From Pyrinomonadaceae bacterium (GTDB lineage Bacteria > Acidobacteriota > Blastocatellia > Pyrinomonadales > Pyrinomonadaceae), in the NCBI GenBank assembly GCA_025922875.1, contig JAICGZ010000006.1, forward strand, positions 1 to 52,659: 52,659 bases of DNA. Reading direction: 5' to 3'. Each line of letters begins with the position of its first letter. The first letter of the stretch is position 1. Shown here piece after piece: positions 34,784 to 44,720 of the stretch. A program made the translations under genes and the position numbers. The notes below the pieces were generated by a model. That model saw only the letters and a program-made list of their open reading frames with translations, ran no database searches and was not told the DNA's origin.

Positions 34784-36424
34784 TCAGTAAGCAGCGGCAG
34801 CCGCGAAACTGGTGCGTTGGATCTCTCCACAGATTTGCCTCAGATTGTTCTGGGCCTGGGCTCGATCGGTGATCGGTTTTCCTCTGGGTACGCCAATCTC
34901 CATTGAAAGCAGATCATCGCAGGCGTTCACAAACCTCTTGATCTGATCGATACTGAGTCCCTTTCCTTCAAGGTAAGGCAGAATCCAGAAATCAAAGTCG
35001 TACATCGGCAGCCACGTCGAATTGGTTACATTTCCAAATAACTTCAACACCATTTCACAACCCTGCTCCCACTCCATCGTGTTGTGCTTCCACTTGTATC
35101 CAAAGCCCGAGATACCATGTACATCTTTGCTCTTGGAGTAGATCGGCGCGCGCGGGTTGTTGTACCAGATCTCTCCCCGGAAAAATGTTGGTCCAGCATC
35201 TTGCAGTAGTTGCATCGTGTTCTCAACGGTTCTCTCGGTCTCACCGGGAAATCCGATTATTAGTGACGCGAAAGTCATGATTCCGCTCGCATTCAGGTGC
35301 TTCATGCCTCGCAAGTACTGCTCAGGCGTGGCCACCTTCTTCATGATCTTGAGCACGTCAGGATCGCCGGATTCGATGCCGAGAAACACACCGCCACAAT
35401 TGCTGCGGGCCATCAAATCGCAGAGCTCTTCGTCCATGATGTTGCAACGCAAGTAGGAGTACCAGCGGAACGTAAACTGATTGCGGATCATCATCCGTAA
35501 GATCTCTTTGAAGCGGTCCGCCGGCACGTTAAAAGTGTCGTCGATGAAGACCAGATTGCGCACGTTTGAACGCTCCTGAATCTGGCGCAGCTCTTCTTCT
35601 ACCTGGCTTATTTCCTGCGGGACCCACTTCCCTGCTCTCACCGGATAGTCACAAAACGTGCAGCGGAACGGGCAACTCAAAGCCGTGCGCGTTTGCAGCG
35701 TCGATCCCAGATTCTTGCTGCGATAGTTGGACCAATTGATCGGCGCGAGGGAAAACTCGGCTTCCGCTCCGGTGAAGACAAACTGTCCATTCCATTTGAT
35801 ATACAAATTCTTCACCTTGCTTAAATCGTTACTCTCCCTCAGACGCATCAACAAGTTCGCCAGCGTCTGCTCGCCTTGCTTTTGCTGGACGTAAACGTCT
35901 CCGCCAATATCTTCGAGAATGATCCTGAAATCAGCCTCCTCGAGGTGATATGAGAGATTGTCGATGAGTGGTCCACCCACGACGATGTAGGAATCCGGAG
36001 TCTTCTCGCGAATGAACTTAACCACTTCCTTCGCCACGAGCGGCGTCAGGTAAAGCGTAGTTGTCACGGCCACGACCTTTGGCCGCCGGCTTAGTAACTC
36101 GTTCAACTCGTCCCTCGTTGAAGGATGGAAGCCCGAGAACTCCGCGTTTATACCTAAGCCGGAAAGAAAGCTGGCCAGGTAAACAGGAGCGACTTGCGTC
36201 ATCTCGGTCCAGTGCAACCGCTGGCCCGTCTGTTGATTGAGGACATCCAGAAACGGCAGCTTCCGATCGTCGAGGGTGATGAAATCCATTCTGAGGTTGC
36301 GATACTCACCCGATTGCAGACCTCTCGATCGTTGCATGTTTTCGTGAAAATCAAATCCCAAATCATAATGTCCGAGGATCAGACATTCGAGCTCGGGCTT
36401 CCTGGTAAATGCGGACTGGATCAT
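34784..36424 (-). CDS. B12-binding-type radical SAM enzyme, PhpK-like
   Basis: 546 residues from the ATG at 36424, which has a strong aaggagtagt box; the longer open frame would add 22. The N-terminal part (LILGHYDLGFDFHENM, SGEYRNLRMDFITLD) resembles PhpK, the radical SAM P-methyltransferase of phosalacine biosynthesis, from memory of that family. Residues 85-200 form a cobalamin-binding-like domain, and CPFRCTFC (C251, C255, C258) binds the radical SAM cluster. FIDDTFNVPADRFKEIL and IIGFPGETE follow as usual. Members of this class sit in many NRPS clusters and probably methylate carbon or phosphorus. No phosphonate genes are seen here, so C-methylation of a peptide residue is more likely. 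It is 48 bases upstream of MbtH. Confidence 0.75.
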   Translation of the reverse strand: MIQSAFTRKPELECLILGHYDLGFDFHENMQRSRGLQSGEYRNLRMDFITLDDRKLPFLDVLNQQTGQRLHWTEMTQVAPVYLASFLSGLGINAEFSGFHPSTRDELNELLSRRPKVVAVTTTLYLTPLVAKEVVKFIREKTPDSYIVVGGPLIDNLSYHLEEADFRIILEDIGGDVYVQQKQGEQTLANLLMRLRESNDLSKVKNLYIKWNGQFVFTGAEAEFSLAPINWSNYRSKNLGSTLQTRTALSCPFRCTFCDYPVRAGKWVPQEISQVEEELRQIQERSNVRNLVFIDDTFNVPADRFKEILRMMIRNQFTFRWYSYLRCNIMDEELCDLMARSNCGGVFLGIESGDPDVLKIMKKVATPEQYLRGMKHLNASGIMTFASLIIGFPGETERTVENTMQLLQDAGPTFFRGEIWYNNPRAPIYSKSKDVHGISGFGYKWKHNTMEWEQGCEMVLKLFGNVTNSTWLPMYDFDFWILPYLEGKGLSIDQIKRFVNACDDLLSMEIGVPRGKPITDRAQAQNNLRQICGEIQRTSFAAAAAY

Positions 36425-36538
36425 ACTACTCCTTCTTGCGGACTGATTATGGTGTCGGCCCCACCGCGAATGTGCGGACACATTCAGCAAGGCTGAGCTC
36501 CAAATTTAGATGGGATCGGATTTGTGGCAGGAACAGTT

Positions 36539-37858
36539 TTAAGAGTTTAGTTCTTGTTCCGGTGCTCGTCGCATTTCCCGCTGCACCGCTTTCAAATACG
36601 GAAAATGCGGAGTGGTAAGTTGGATCCGGACGTTATTCACGAGGTTAAAAGTTGGCTTGATGCCCAGCGCCTGAAAAACTTCTCTAATGGTTTTATTGGG
36701 GCTGATTTCTTTAAAGATCCTGTGTGCCACCTGGTCAACCGGAACCCGTGGACTGGGATGAGAAATAGGCGTAGGACTGAGCTTGTAGTCCCCGTTTCCA
36801 CCGACATAGTTAGTTATCGTGGTGTGGTATTTGAGAAATCTGGTGTCAAGAAATTCATTGCAAACTTCCCCTTCAGATTTTCTCTTGAAGCGGGAATCGT
36901 TTCGCTGCACATAAAAGGAGAGGCTGGGCGCTCTTTCAACCATTAATAAGTTGCTGATTTGCCAACGCGCGAAATCCGCGAGTTTATGGTAGTGGCTGGC
37001 GGCTATTTCATTGTCAAACTCTATGTTCCAGAAGAGTTTTCCCGTCATCTTGTCAAACACATTCACACATGGAAGCCCAAGCTCCATGCCGGCGGTTTCC
37101 AATAGCATGATGAGAGATTCAATTGTGTAGCTGTGCTCAACCGGTTGCAGAAATGAGTCTGCAAGGAATTCCATCGATTCCTCTTTCTGCTGTTTCAAGT
37201 AGAAGCACATCGTGTTCTCTATAGGAAACTTGTCCATCAAATCCCTGGTCAGCGCCAGTTGCTCGTCCAGGCCGATTTCCGGATCGTCCATAAACAAATA
37301 GCGCATGGCTTTCTGATAAGCAGTCGTCAGAATTCGGTGGTAGTAGTTATAGACCTGCAATTCCAAAACGCCATCCGGTTTCAAGCCTGCCGCCAGCCTG
37401 GCCAGCGGTATGGCGGGATCCGCATTGTGATGAATCACGCCGGTACAGATTACGTAATCAAACTCTTCCGCATAGCCCGCATCGTTTATGCTCTGCTCAA
37501 CAAGCTTGACGTTCTTGATGCCCAATTGAGACAAGTTCTTTTCGCAGACCGCGAGCGAGGTGGTTGATATATCCGTGGCCGTGATCTCAGCCAGTGGAAA
37601 TTTCAAAGCTGTCAGAGTTGCTTGATTCGAACCACAACCGGCAATCCAAATTCTGGGATGGGCCGGCACCCGTGTATGCGTCCAGTCACCGAGTTCCTGG
37701 TTCAAGAAAACTGTCCCACAGTGCTGATCGGCGTAAGTCGAATAGGTTAATTGGGGCCAGGGATATGTAATTTTGCCGTAGAACTCCCTGTTGGCCGCAT
37801 CGGCTGCCGATTGCGATAAGGCTCCCATGAGATTGAACATGTCGCGATTACTTGCCAT
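36539..37858 (-). CDS. Class I SAM-dependent methyltransferase
   Basis: 439 residues from the ATG at 37858 (taggtga lies before it); a GTG at 37867 is also possible. Residues 65-175 form a Rossmann methyltransferase core: motif I IWIAGCGSNQATL, acidic motif II ITATDIS, and YVICTGVIHHNADP. The N-terminal 60 and C-terminal 250 residues are extra, the latter with helical and DNA/protein-binding-like features I cannot assign. Length is unusual for a small-molecule methyltransferase. The VIHH motif near the active site also occurs in other bacterial methyltransferases of this type. It lies between the radical SAM and aminomutase genes of the cluster. The substrate is unknown; a tailoring role is inferred. 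Confidence 0.8.
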   Translation of the reverse strand: MASNRDMFNLMGALSQSAADAANREFYGKITYPWPQLTYSTYADQHCGTVFLNQELGDWTHTRVPAHPRIWIAGCGSNQATLTALKFPLAEITATDISTTSLAVCEKNLSQLGIKNVKLVEQSINDAGYAEEFDYVICTGVIHHNADPAIPLARLAAGLKPDGVLELQVYNYYHRILTTAYQKAMRYLFMDDPEIGLDEQLALTRDLMDKFPIENTMCFYLKQQKEESMEFLADSFLQPVEHSYTIESLIMLLETAGMELGLPCVNVFDKMTGKLFWNIEFDNEIAASHYHKLADFARWQISNLLMVERAPSLSFYVQRNDSRFKRKSEGEVCNEFLDTRFLKYHTTITNYVGGNGDYKLSPTPISHPSPRVPVDQVAHRIFKEISPNKTIREVFQALGIKPTFNLVNNVRIQLTTPHFPYLKAVQREMRRAPEQELNS

Positions 37859-37870
37859 TCGAGTCACCTA

Positions 37871-38145
37871 GCCTGCGAAGCAGGCGGAAGCATAAAGCCT
37901 GGGGTGGAACGATTGTTCGCTTAAGCCTGCGAAGCAGGCGGCAGCATAAAGCCTAGGGTGGAGCGAGGCTTTGCGAGCGGAACCCTAGGTCACCGTAATT
38001 AAAGAGATTTTCAGCCCGCGAATGCGGGCGACAGAAACAAATTCCCTGCAAGATGCGAATTTGACATTAGGCTGCCGCCCATTTCATGGGCTCGCAATTC
38101 TAGATTTTCAATTCCTGGGGCTTGCGCCTGCTTCGCAGGCTAAAA
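37871..38145. repeat. Hairpin-rich intergenic repeat cluster
   Basis: A 38-base unit occurs twice as a direct repeat (37871-37908 and 37925-37962, two mismatches), each starting with the hairpin gcctgcgaagcaggc. A related hairpin gcccgcgaatgcgggc lies at about 38013-38028. The same stem returns at 38126-38140. The gap between the methyltransferase and aminomutase genes is filled by these short palindromes. They look like dispersed REP-type elements, with no coding potential. Confidence 0.7.
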
Positions 38146-38167
38146 GCAGCTGGCCCAGGCGCTACGT

Positions 38168-39313
38168 TCATCCAGACGCAGTTTGAGCCTGGCTTGTCGC
38201 TGCGAGATTTATGACCGGTTCCGGCGTCATGTAATCATCGAGCCAACCAGCCGCAGGATCGCTATCGAAAATCATCATGCGTCCGAAATCTAACGGGTTC
38301 GGTGCACGGTGATATCGAAACACGATCTTCTTATCCATTTTTCCCACTACCTCAATCTTGCCTGTGCGATGAGACATGCAAAGCCTCGCCTGTTTCGCTA
38401 AACCGGCAAGATGACGCCGAGCCTCTTGAAATATTTCCAATCCTCTTTCGATCGGCACCACGTACGGTTCATTGCCGGCGGTCGGGCGACAGAGGAAGAG
38501 GTAATAGGGGATCACACCGTTGTAGGACAATCTGCCGAATAACTCCGCGATGACCTCCGGTTTGTCATTAACCCCACGAATTAGCGGCGATTGATTTACC
38601 GTGATCGCACCCGCCTTCTGCAACAACTGCAAGCCCTTCAACGCCGGCTCGGTCAGCTCGCGCGGATGATTGAAGTGGGCCATCACAAATATCTTCCTGT
38701 CCGGCAAACTGTATTGGCTCAGCATCTCGAGTAGTGATGGATCGTTGAGGATCCGGTACGGATCGAAAGCCGTCATCTTGGTACCGATGCGAATGATCCG
38801 TACATGGTCCACCTCTCTCAGCTGTTTTATGATCAGTCCCAGTTTTCCGGTTGACATGATCAAAGGATCGCCACCTGAGAGCAGCACGTTATTGATCTCC
38901 GGATGCCTCCGGATGTACGCAAGCGCCTCGGTAATATCGTTGGTGACTTCATCGTTGCCATCCGTAAACAGGCGTTTACGAAAACAGAAGCGACAGTAGG
39001 CTCCACACACGTTGTTCACAAGGAGCAATGCGGTATCGGGGTATTTATGTTCCAGGCCCTTAAGCACGGTATAAGAGTGTTCGTCCGAAGCGTCCATTTC
39101 TCCGAACTCATCCAGCTCCTGAATGTCAGGCACGACGATTCGTCGAATGGGGTCGTCAGGATCATTCCAGTCAATTAAAGACTGGTAATAATCATTGCTG
39201 CGGAAGACAAATTTGTCGGTCACGGGCTTGAGTTGTTGCCTGTCTTCTTCACTCAAACCGGCCACCTGATCGAGCTTGTTGATGTATCGAGGCCTGATCT
39301 TTATGAAATCCAT
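38168..39313 (-). CDS. Lysine 2,3-aminomutase family radical SAM enzyme
   Basis: 381 residues, typical of the KamA family. The cluster motif CGAYCRFC (C103, C107, C110) is followed by FRKRLF, LLSGGDPLIM and MAHFNHPREL, all standard for this family. The C-terminal MSHRTGKIEVVGK holds the likely PLP lysine. The enzyme uses SAM, Fe-S and PLP to move an alpha-amino group to the beta carbon. The aagg-agt box eight bases before the ATG is strong. Within an NRPS cluster it would supply a beta-amino acid such as beta-lysine, or act on arginine or another amino acid; specificity cannot be read from sequence. It lies between a methyltransferase gene and carB. Confidence 0.88.
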   Translation of the reverse strand: MDFIKIRPRYINKLDQVAGLSEEDRQQLKPVTDKFVFRSNDYYQSLIDWNDPDDPIRRIVVPDIQELDEFGEMDASDEHSYTVLKGLEHKYPDTALLLVNNVCGAYCRFCFRKRLFTDGNDEVTNDITEALAYIRRHPEINNVLLSGGDPLIMSTGKLGLIIKQLREVDHVRIIRIGTKMTAFDPYRILNDPSLLEMLSQYSLPDRKIFVMAHFNHPRELTEPALKGLQLLQKAGAITVNQSPLIRGVNDKPEVIAELFGRLSYNGVIPYYLFLCRPTAGNEPYVVPIERGLEIFQEARRHLAGLAKQARLCMSHRTGKIEVVGKMDKKIVFRYHRAPNPLDFGRMMIFDSDPAAGWLDDYMTPEPVINLAATSQAQTASG

Positions 39314-39471
39314 GAGGTTACTCCTTAAGCACTACTGTTAGTCATCACCGGCCTTAGCCGAATATTCGGGACGCGTAAAAGTGGCGGTTTGAGGACCACG
39401 AGAGATCACCGGGGGATTTGTCTAAAGTGTTGGTCTGAAGATTTTTGAAATACGCCGAAGGCGTTAATTGT

Positions 39472-42400
39472 TTACGCCGCGGCAAGGCTGCGTAATGCAT
39501 GTAACTCTTGCAGCGATTGCACGCTGAGCTGGTGGCCGTTGTGGGCGCCGATGGCTTCGATAAGAGCGAGCGCGCCCGTCATGGTGGTCACGCACGGAAC
39601 GTTGTACTGAAGGGCTGCCTGGCGAATGTCCTGTTCGTCACGATGTGAAACGCGACCCAGCGGCGTGTTTATGATCAGCGAAACGTCACGACTCCTGATA
39701 TGGTCCACAATATTGGGCCGGCCTTCATTAACTTTGAAGACCTCTTCAACATCGAGCCCAACTTCGCGCAGTCTCGCAGCCGTACCCACCGTTGCCATGA
39801 GCTTGAACCCAAAGCGGGCCAGACGTCGCGCCAGCAATACTGCCCGGCCCTTGTCAGCCTGGTTGACGCTGATAAAAGCGGTGCCGCTCTGCGGCAGTGT
39901 GAGTCCCGCGCCAATCATTGCTTTCCCGTAAGCCTCGCCAAACGTGTCGCCAATTCCCATCACTTCTCCGGTCGAATGCATTTCCGGTCCCAGCACCGGA
40001 TCGACTTCCGGAAACTTTGCGAATGGAAAAACCGGGGACTTGACGAAAAATCGTGAGACGGTGAGATCGTCCGGCAGATTGAATTTCTTAAGACTCCATC
40101 CGGCCATAATGAGCGACGCGATCCGCGCGAGCGGCACGCCGGTAGCTTTCGAGACAAACGGAACCGTGCGTGAGGCTCGCGGGTTTACTTCAAGGACGTA
40201 CACTCGATGGTCCTGAATTGCGAACTGCACGTTCATCAGTCCACGCACTGAAAGCGCCCGCGCCATCTTGCGCGTGTATAGGCGCATCGTCTCGATATGC
40301 TCCGGATCGATCCGCACCGCAGGTAACACGCATGATGAATCCCCTGAGTGTATCCCCGCCTCCTCGATGTGTTCCTGAATGCCGGCGATTACACAAGCGT
40401 CGTCGTCAGCCAATGCATCGACGTCAAATTCCGCGGCCTGCTCCAGGAATTTATCGATTAGGACCGGACGATCGGGAGTAATTCCCACGGCAGCGTGTAC
40501 ATAATGGTCCAGGCTCTCCTCGTCATAGACAATCGCCATCGCGCGACCGCCAAGCACATAACTGGGACGTACCAACACGGGATAACCAATACGTTTCGCA
40601 ATCAATCTTGCCTCAGCAGCGGTTGCCGCCAACCCATTCTCCGGGTGCGGAATGCCGAGTTTAACGAGCAGCGCGCCAAACTGTTTGCGATCCTCAGCGA
40701 GATCAATTGAATCAGGCGAGGTGCCAATGATCGGCACTCCGGCGCGATGCAGAGGCATCGCGAGGTTGAGCGGCGTCTGGCCGCCAAACTGCACAATGAC
40801 TCCATCAGGCTTCTCGACGTCGACGATGTTCATCACGTCTTCGAATGTCAGCGGTTCGAAGTAAAGTCGATCCGAAGTGTCGTAATCGGTGGAAACTGTT
40901 TCCGGATTACAGTTGACCATGATCGTTTCGTAGCCGGCCTCGCGCAGTGCGAAGGCGGCGTGGCAACAGCAGTAATCGAATTCGATTCCCTGTCCGATTC
41001 GATTGGGTCCGGAGCCGAGGATCATGATCTTCCTGGCATTCGTCGGCGTCGCCTCGTCTTCTGATTCATACGTTGAATAAAGATAGGGCGTGAACGATTC
41101 AAATTCCGCGGCGCAAGTGTCTACTCGTTTGTATACCGGAGCGACACCGACGCTCTTGCGGTACGCGCGCACTTCGTCTTCGGTGCGACTGGTCAAATAG
41201 GCCAGGCGGCGATCGGAAAGACCCATCTCTTTGAACAGCGCAAGCGACGGCATCGAGATCTCTTCAAGTTGCCGGCCTTCAACTGTTCGTTGAGTTTCCA
41301 TCACCTGCGACAACTGATCGAGAAACCATGGATCGATACGCGATAGACGGTAGATTTCCGAGAAGGGCATTCCCTGCCGGATAGCGTAGGTCACGTATGA
41401 AAACCGTTGCGAGTTGGGCCGGGCCAGCTTTCGCTCTAATTCAGTCTGCGAAATGTCTTCAAGACGCAGCGGATTCACGGCTTCAAGCGAACGCAAACCT
41501 TTGAACAGTGCTTCCTTGAAAGTTCGACCGATCGCCATTACTTCCCCGACCGATTTCATTTGCGTTCCGAGCTCGTCTTTCGATTCCCGGAATTTTTCAA
41601 AGTTCCACTTGGGAATCTTCGCGACGACATAATCGAGGGTAGGCTCGAAAGAGGCCGGCGTCATCTTCGTGATGTCGTTGGGAATCTCGTCAAGCGTGTA
41701 GCCAACCGCGAGCTTGGCGGCAATCTTGGCGATCGGAAATCCGGTGGCCTTTGACGCCAGCGCCGATGAACGTGAAACGCGCGGGTTCATCTCGATGACT
41801 CGTATCTCGCCATTATCAGAGTTAACTGCAAACTGAATATTTGAGCCGCCTGTTTCAACTCCGACTTTGCGCATCACGGCGATCGCCATGTCGCGCATGC
41901 GTTGATATTCGGCATCGGTCAGCGTCTGCGCCGGCGCGACCGTGATGGAGTCGCCGGTATGCACACCCATCGGATCGAAATTCTCGATCGAGCAGATAAT
42001 CACGACGTTATCCGCGAGATCGCGCATCACCTCGAGCTCAAACTCTTTCCAGCCGAGAATCGATTCTTCGATCAGGACCTCCTGGATGGGCGAAGCCGCG
42101 AGGCCACGACGCACTATTTCTTGAAACTCTTCCGGGTTATAAGCAATGCCGCCGCCGGTGCCTCCAAGTGTGAAGGAAGGTCTGATTATGGCCGGGTATC
42201 CCGTCTGTTGGACCAGCGGCTGTGCTTCATCCCATGAACTGACAAATCCGCCGCGTGGCATCAGTAGTCCAGCCTCGTCCATGGCCTGCTTGAACAACCG
42301 TCGATCCTCGGCGATCCTGATCGCCTCTCGACGTGCACCAATGAGCTCCACTCCGTACTCTGCAAGCACTGACGAATCAGCTAGCCCCATCGTCAGGTTT

Positions 42401-42687
42401 AGTGCGGTTTGACCTCCGACTGTGGGCAGAAGCGCATCGGGACGTTCACGCCGGATAATCGCTGTTAGGGATTCGACTGTGAGCGGCTCGATGTAAGTGA
42501 CGTCCGACATTTCGGGATCGGTCATGATCGTCGCCGGATTGGAATTCACCAGGACGGTGTTGTATCCCTCCTGTCGCAACGCCTTGCACGCTTGCGTGCC
42601 GGAGTAGTCAAACTCGCAAGCCTGGCCGATAACGATTGGTCCAGATCCGATGATCAGGATTTTGTGGATGTCAGTACGCTTAGGCAT
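39472..42687 (-). CDS. carB: Carbamoyl-phosphate synthase large subunit
   Basis: 1071 residues, full length for CarB. It has two ATP-grasp halves: the first opens with [22 protein letters not shown] and has its ATP site about 130-345; the second opens with [21 protein letters not shown] (near 550), with ATP-grasp about 675-870. An oligomerisation domain (about 405-540) lies between, and an MGS-like allosteric domain is at the C-terminus (about 945-1060). It makes carbamoyl phosphate from bicarbonate, ammonia and two ATP. The ATG at 42687 is preferred over a TTG at 42696. No carA is nearby. Its place directly downstream of a carbamoyltransferase gene suggests it also feeds that enzyme, though it may simply be the housekeeping copy. 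Confidence 0.95.
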   Translation of the reverse strand: MPKRTDIHKILIIGSGPIVIGQACEFDYSGTQACKALRQEGYNTVLVNSNPATIMTDPEMSDVTYIEPLTVESLTAIIRRERPDALLPTVGGQTALNLTMGLADSSVLAEYGVELIGARREAIRIAEDRRLFKQAMDEAGLLMPRGGFVSSWDEAQPLVQQTGYPAIIRPSFTLGGTGGGIAYNPEEFQEIVRRGLAASPIQEVLIEESILGWKEFELEVMRDLADNVVIICSIENFDPMGVHTGDSITVAPAQTLTDAEYQRMRDMAIAVMRKVGVETGGSNIQFAVNSDNGEIRVIEMNPRVSRSSALASKATGFPIAKIAAKLAVGYTLDEIPNDITKMTPASFEPTLDYVVAKIPKWNFEKFRESKDELGTQMKSVGEVMAIGRTFKEALFKGLRSLEAVNPLRLEDISQTELERKLARPNSQRFSYVTYAIRQGMPFSEIYRLSRIDPWFLDQLSQVMETQRTVEGRQLEEISMPSLALFKEMGLSDRRLAYLTSRTEDEVRAYRKSVGVAPVYKRVDTCAAEFESFTPYLYSTYESEDEATPTNARKIMILGSGPNRIGQGIEFDYCCCHAAFALREAGYETIMVNCNPETVSTDYDTSDRLYFEPLTFEDVMNIVDVEKPDGVIVQFGGQTPLNLAMPLHRAGVPIIGTSPDSIDLAEDRKQFGALLVKLGIPHPENGLAATAAEARLIAKRIGYPVLVRPSYVLGGRAMAIVYDEESLDHYVHAAVGITPDRPVLIDKFLEQAAEFDVDALADDDACVIAGIQEHIEEAGIHSGDSSCVLPAVRIDPEHIETMRLYTRKMARALSVRGLMNVQFAIQDHRVYVLEVNPRASRTVPFVSKATGVPLARIASLIMAGWSLKKFNLPDDLTVSRFFVKSPVFPFAKFPEVDPVLGPEMHSTGEVMGIGDTFGEAYGKAMIGAGLTLPQSGTAFISVNQADKGRAVLLARRLARFGFKLMATVGTAARLREVGLDVEEVFKVNEGRPNIVDHIRSRDVSLIINTPLGRVSHRDEQDIRQAALQYNVPCVTTMTGALALIEAIGAHNGHQLSVQSLQELHALRSLAAA

Positions 42688-42727
42688 CCGTCTCAAATTA
42701 CCTTAGGGATTTCTGATCCCAGAACTC

Positions 42728-42802
42728 TTTCTCGCGCAAAGGCGCAAAGCGCTGCCACGTTTCTAAAGGGCTCCGTTACGCCTTTGCGCCTTTGTGTGAG
42801 AG
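42728..42802. repeat. Dispersed palindromic repeat, copy B
   Basis: Left arm tttctcgcgcaaaggcgc from 42728; the right arm is an imperfect inverted copy ending near 42802. It fills the gap between carB and the carbamoyltransferase gene. Confidence 0.82.
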
Positions 42803-42830
42803 ATATTCTTCCCATTCAGTGAGTCGATAT

Positions 42831-44615
42831 TCAGATCTGATCGGCGAGATTGCGTGCATCGCCTGACCCTTTGGCCGCGGCCGCGAGGTTCGCTGTGCGC
42901 CACAGTCCTCCAGTGGCAGAGTTTCGGAAAGGCATGTGATTCACCACCAGATAATCAGCCGTCGAATTGATAACGCATCGCGCCGCTTCAATCGGCGTCT
43001 CGACTAACGGCTCGCCGGCACGATTAAACGAGGTATTCAACAACATCGGAATTCCGGTCTGCCGGGCAAACGCAACGATCAGCTTGTACAGCGTCGGGTT
43101 GTCCTGCTCTCTGAGCACTTGATAACGCGCTGACCCGTCAACGTGCGTCACAGCCGGGATAACCTCGCGTTTTCCATCTCGAACCTGCGCGACAAACGAC
43201 ATGAAGTAACTGGGGTTCGACTCAACAAAGTAGTCAGACACAGCTTCGGCAAGTACGACGGGTGCAAACGGCCGGAACGATTCGCGATTCTTGACCTCCG
43301 CATTGAGCCGCTCACGCACAGGCGCTCGCCTCGGATCCGCGAGAAAACTTCGATGGCCCAATGCGCGCGGTCCTAATTCCGCTCCAGCTTCATACCACGC
43401 AACAACAGCACCGTTCGCGATCTCTCGAGCTACGCTGTCGAAGAGGTCCCTTTCCTGAAAACATCGTTCAAGTCCCAGGGCCTCCATCGCTTCCGGGTCG
43501 TGAAAATAGTCATGACCAAGATACGCAGGATGTGAAACAGGTTCGACTCCACCATTGATCGAAGCGCCGTAAAGAGCACAACCCACGGAGATGCCATCAT
43601 CACCCGGACATGGAGGCACAAAGATTTCTTCGAAGCCGGTCTCCTCCGCCAGGCGGGTGTTGGCCACACAATTGAGCGCAACTCCTCCAGAGAAACACAG
43701 CCGCGTCAGGCCGGTACGCTCATGAATCCAGCGAGCGTGCGTCAGGAGTGCTTCTTCCGTCTCCAACTGTAGACTCGCGGTGAAATCAGTCAGCAGTTCG
43801 CTCTTGTAGTTTGAGGAAGTCGTGTGTCGCCGCCACTTTTCGATGCGCGCCTCGAGTGCAGCGCGTTCAGGCGAACTCAATCGGGTGAAGGCTCTCAACT
43901 CATTCGTGCCGGCATCCTCGAAAAACATTCTGTTCCTGTAAGGACGCCCGTATGGCGCCAAACCCATCGTCTTACCGGCATCGAGATAGTCGCCGAAGAT
44001 CAACTTCGACGCGTGTCCGTACACAGCGCCGATTCCACACCAGTGCCCAATGACTTTTCGCAGAATCTCACCGCCCTTATCGCTGAAACGATAGAAGCTC
44101 TCGAGCTCTCTTGAACCATCACCCTCATACGGAGAGAGATTCTGGATCACGATCGAGTCTTTCGCGATCAGCTCGGGTTCGGGGCCGCGGCAATTCTTCA
44201 TCATCGCGCCGAATGGTCCACCCGCGCCGTCAACAATCATGACCGCCACGTCGCCCCTGAAGGGTGATGAGTAATACGCGCCACACGCATGTGCAAAGTG
44301 GTGCGGAATCGGTAACAACGGGCGCCGGCAAATATCAATTCCACCCTCGGTAGCCAACAACCGGTAAACCTCGTCGCCGGGAAGATGATCGGTGTGGCTC
44401 CAAACTACGAGGCCAATGTCGTCGATCGTCAGCCCGTTCGTGTCCAGGCAATACTGGATCGCCGGCGACAGATCGAGGCGACAACCGCCCCACCTGATTC
44501 CGTCGCGCTTGAGCCGCGTCAGCCGCTCACGAGCAATAGCCGTAACGAGTTTGCCATCCATCACCAGTGCGGCAGAGGCCTCGTGATCACTGAAGCTGAG
44601 ACCCAGTACGTTCAT
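42831..44615 (-). CDS. NodU/CmcH family O-carbamoyltransferase
   Basis: 594 residues, the usual size. The N-terminal domain (about 1-370) has the ASKHA-fold motifs: MNVLGLSFSDHEASAALV, the metal-binding HHFAHACGAYYSS, IVDGAGGPFGAM and CFSGGVALNCVANTRL. The C-terminal YrdC-like carbamoylation half (about 385-575) has GPRALGHRSFLADPR and MLLNTSFNRAGEP. Relatives carbamoylate hydroxyl groups of nodulation factors, cephamycin, novobiocin and other products, using carbamoyl phosphate through a carbamoyl-adenylate. The ATG follows aaggaatcttt. The next gene is carB, matching its need for carbamoyl phosphate. The acceptor is probably a hydroxyl on the NRPS product, perhaps an N-hydroxyl. Confidence 0.93.
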   Translation of the reverse strand: MNVLGLSFSDHEASAALVMDGKLVTAIARERLTRLKRDGIRWGGCRLDLSPAIQYCLDTNGLTIDDIGLVVWSHTDHLPGDEVYRLLATEGGIDICRRPLLPIPHHFAHACGAYYSSPFRGDVAVMIVDGAGGPFGAMMKNCRGPEPELIAKDSIVIQNLSPYEGDGSRELESFYRFSDKGGEILRKVIGHWCGIGAVYGHASKLIFGDYLDAGKTMGLAPYGRPYRNRMFFEDAGTNELRAFTRLSSPERAALEARIEKWRRHTTSSNYKSELLTDFTASLQLETEEALLTHARWIHERTGLTRLCFSGGVALNCVANTRLAEETGFEEIFVPPCPGDDGISVGCALYGASINGGVEPVSHPAYLGHDYFHDPEAMEALGLERCFQERDLFDSVAREIANGAVVAWYEAGAELGPRALGHRSFLADPRRAPVRERLNAEVKNRESFRPFAPVVLAEAVSDYFVESNPSYFMSFVAQVRDGKREVIPAVTHVDGSARYQVLREQDNPTLYKLIVAFARQTGIPMLLNTSFNRAGEPLVETPIEAARCVINSTADYLVVNHMPFRNSATGGLWRTANLAAAAKGSGDARNLADQI

Positions 44616-44654
44616 AAAGATTCCTTTCTTGTTAAGAGGTCCTCAAAGAATATT

Positions 44655-44715
44655 TCCCGCAAAGGCGCAAAGGGAGATTAGAGGTTTCTTTGCGTCTTTG
44701 CGTCTTTGCGGGAAC
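44655..44715. repeat. Dispersed palindromic repeat, copy C
   Basis: ttcccgcaaaggcgcaaag (44655-44673) and an inverted arm with an extra unit ending 44715. It fills the gap between the PRMT-like and carbamoyltransferase genes. Confidence 0.8.
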
Positions 44716-44720
44716 TGTCT

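Noticed and set aside
37871..38145. CRISPR-like array from repeated 38-base units
   Set aside because: There are only two units, spaced by 16 bases, with a self-palindromic core and no cas genes. This fits REP-type repeats.
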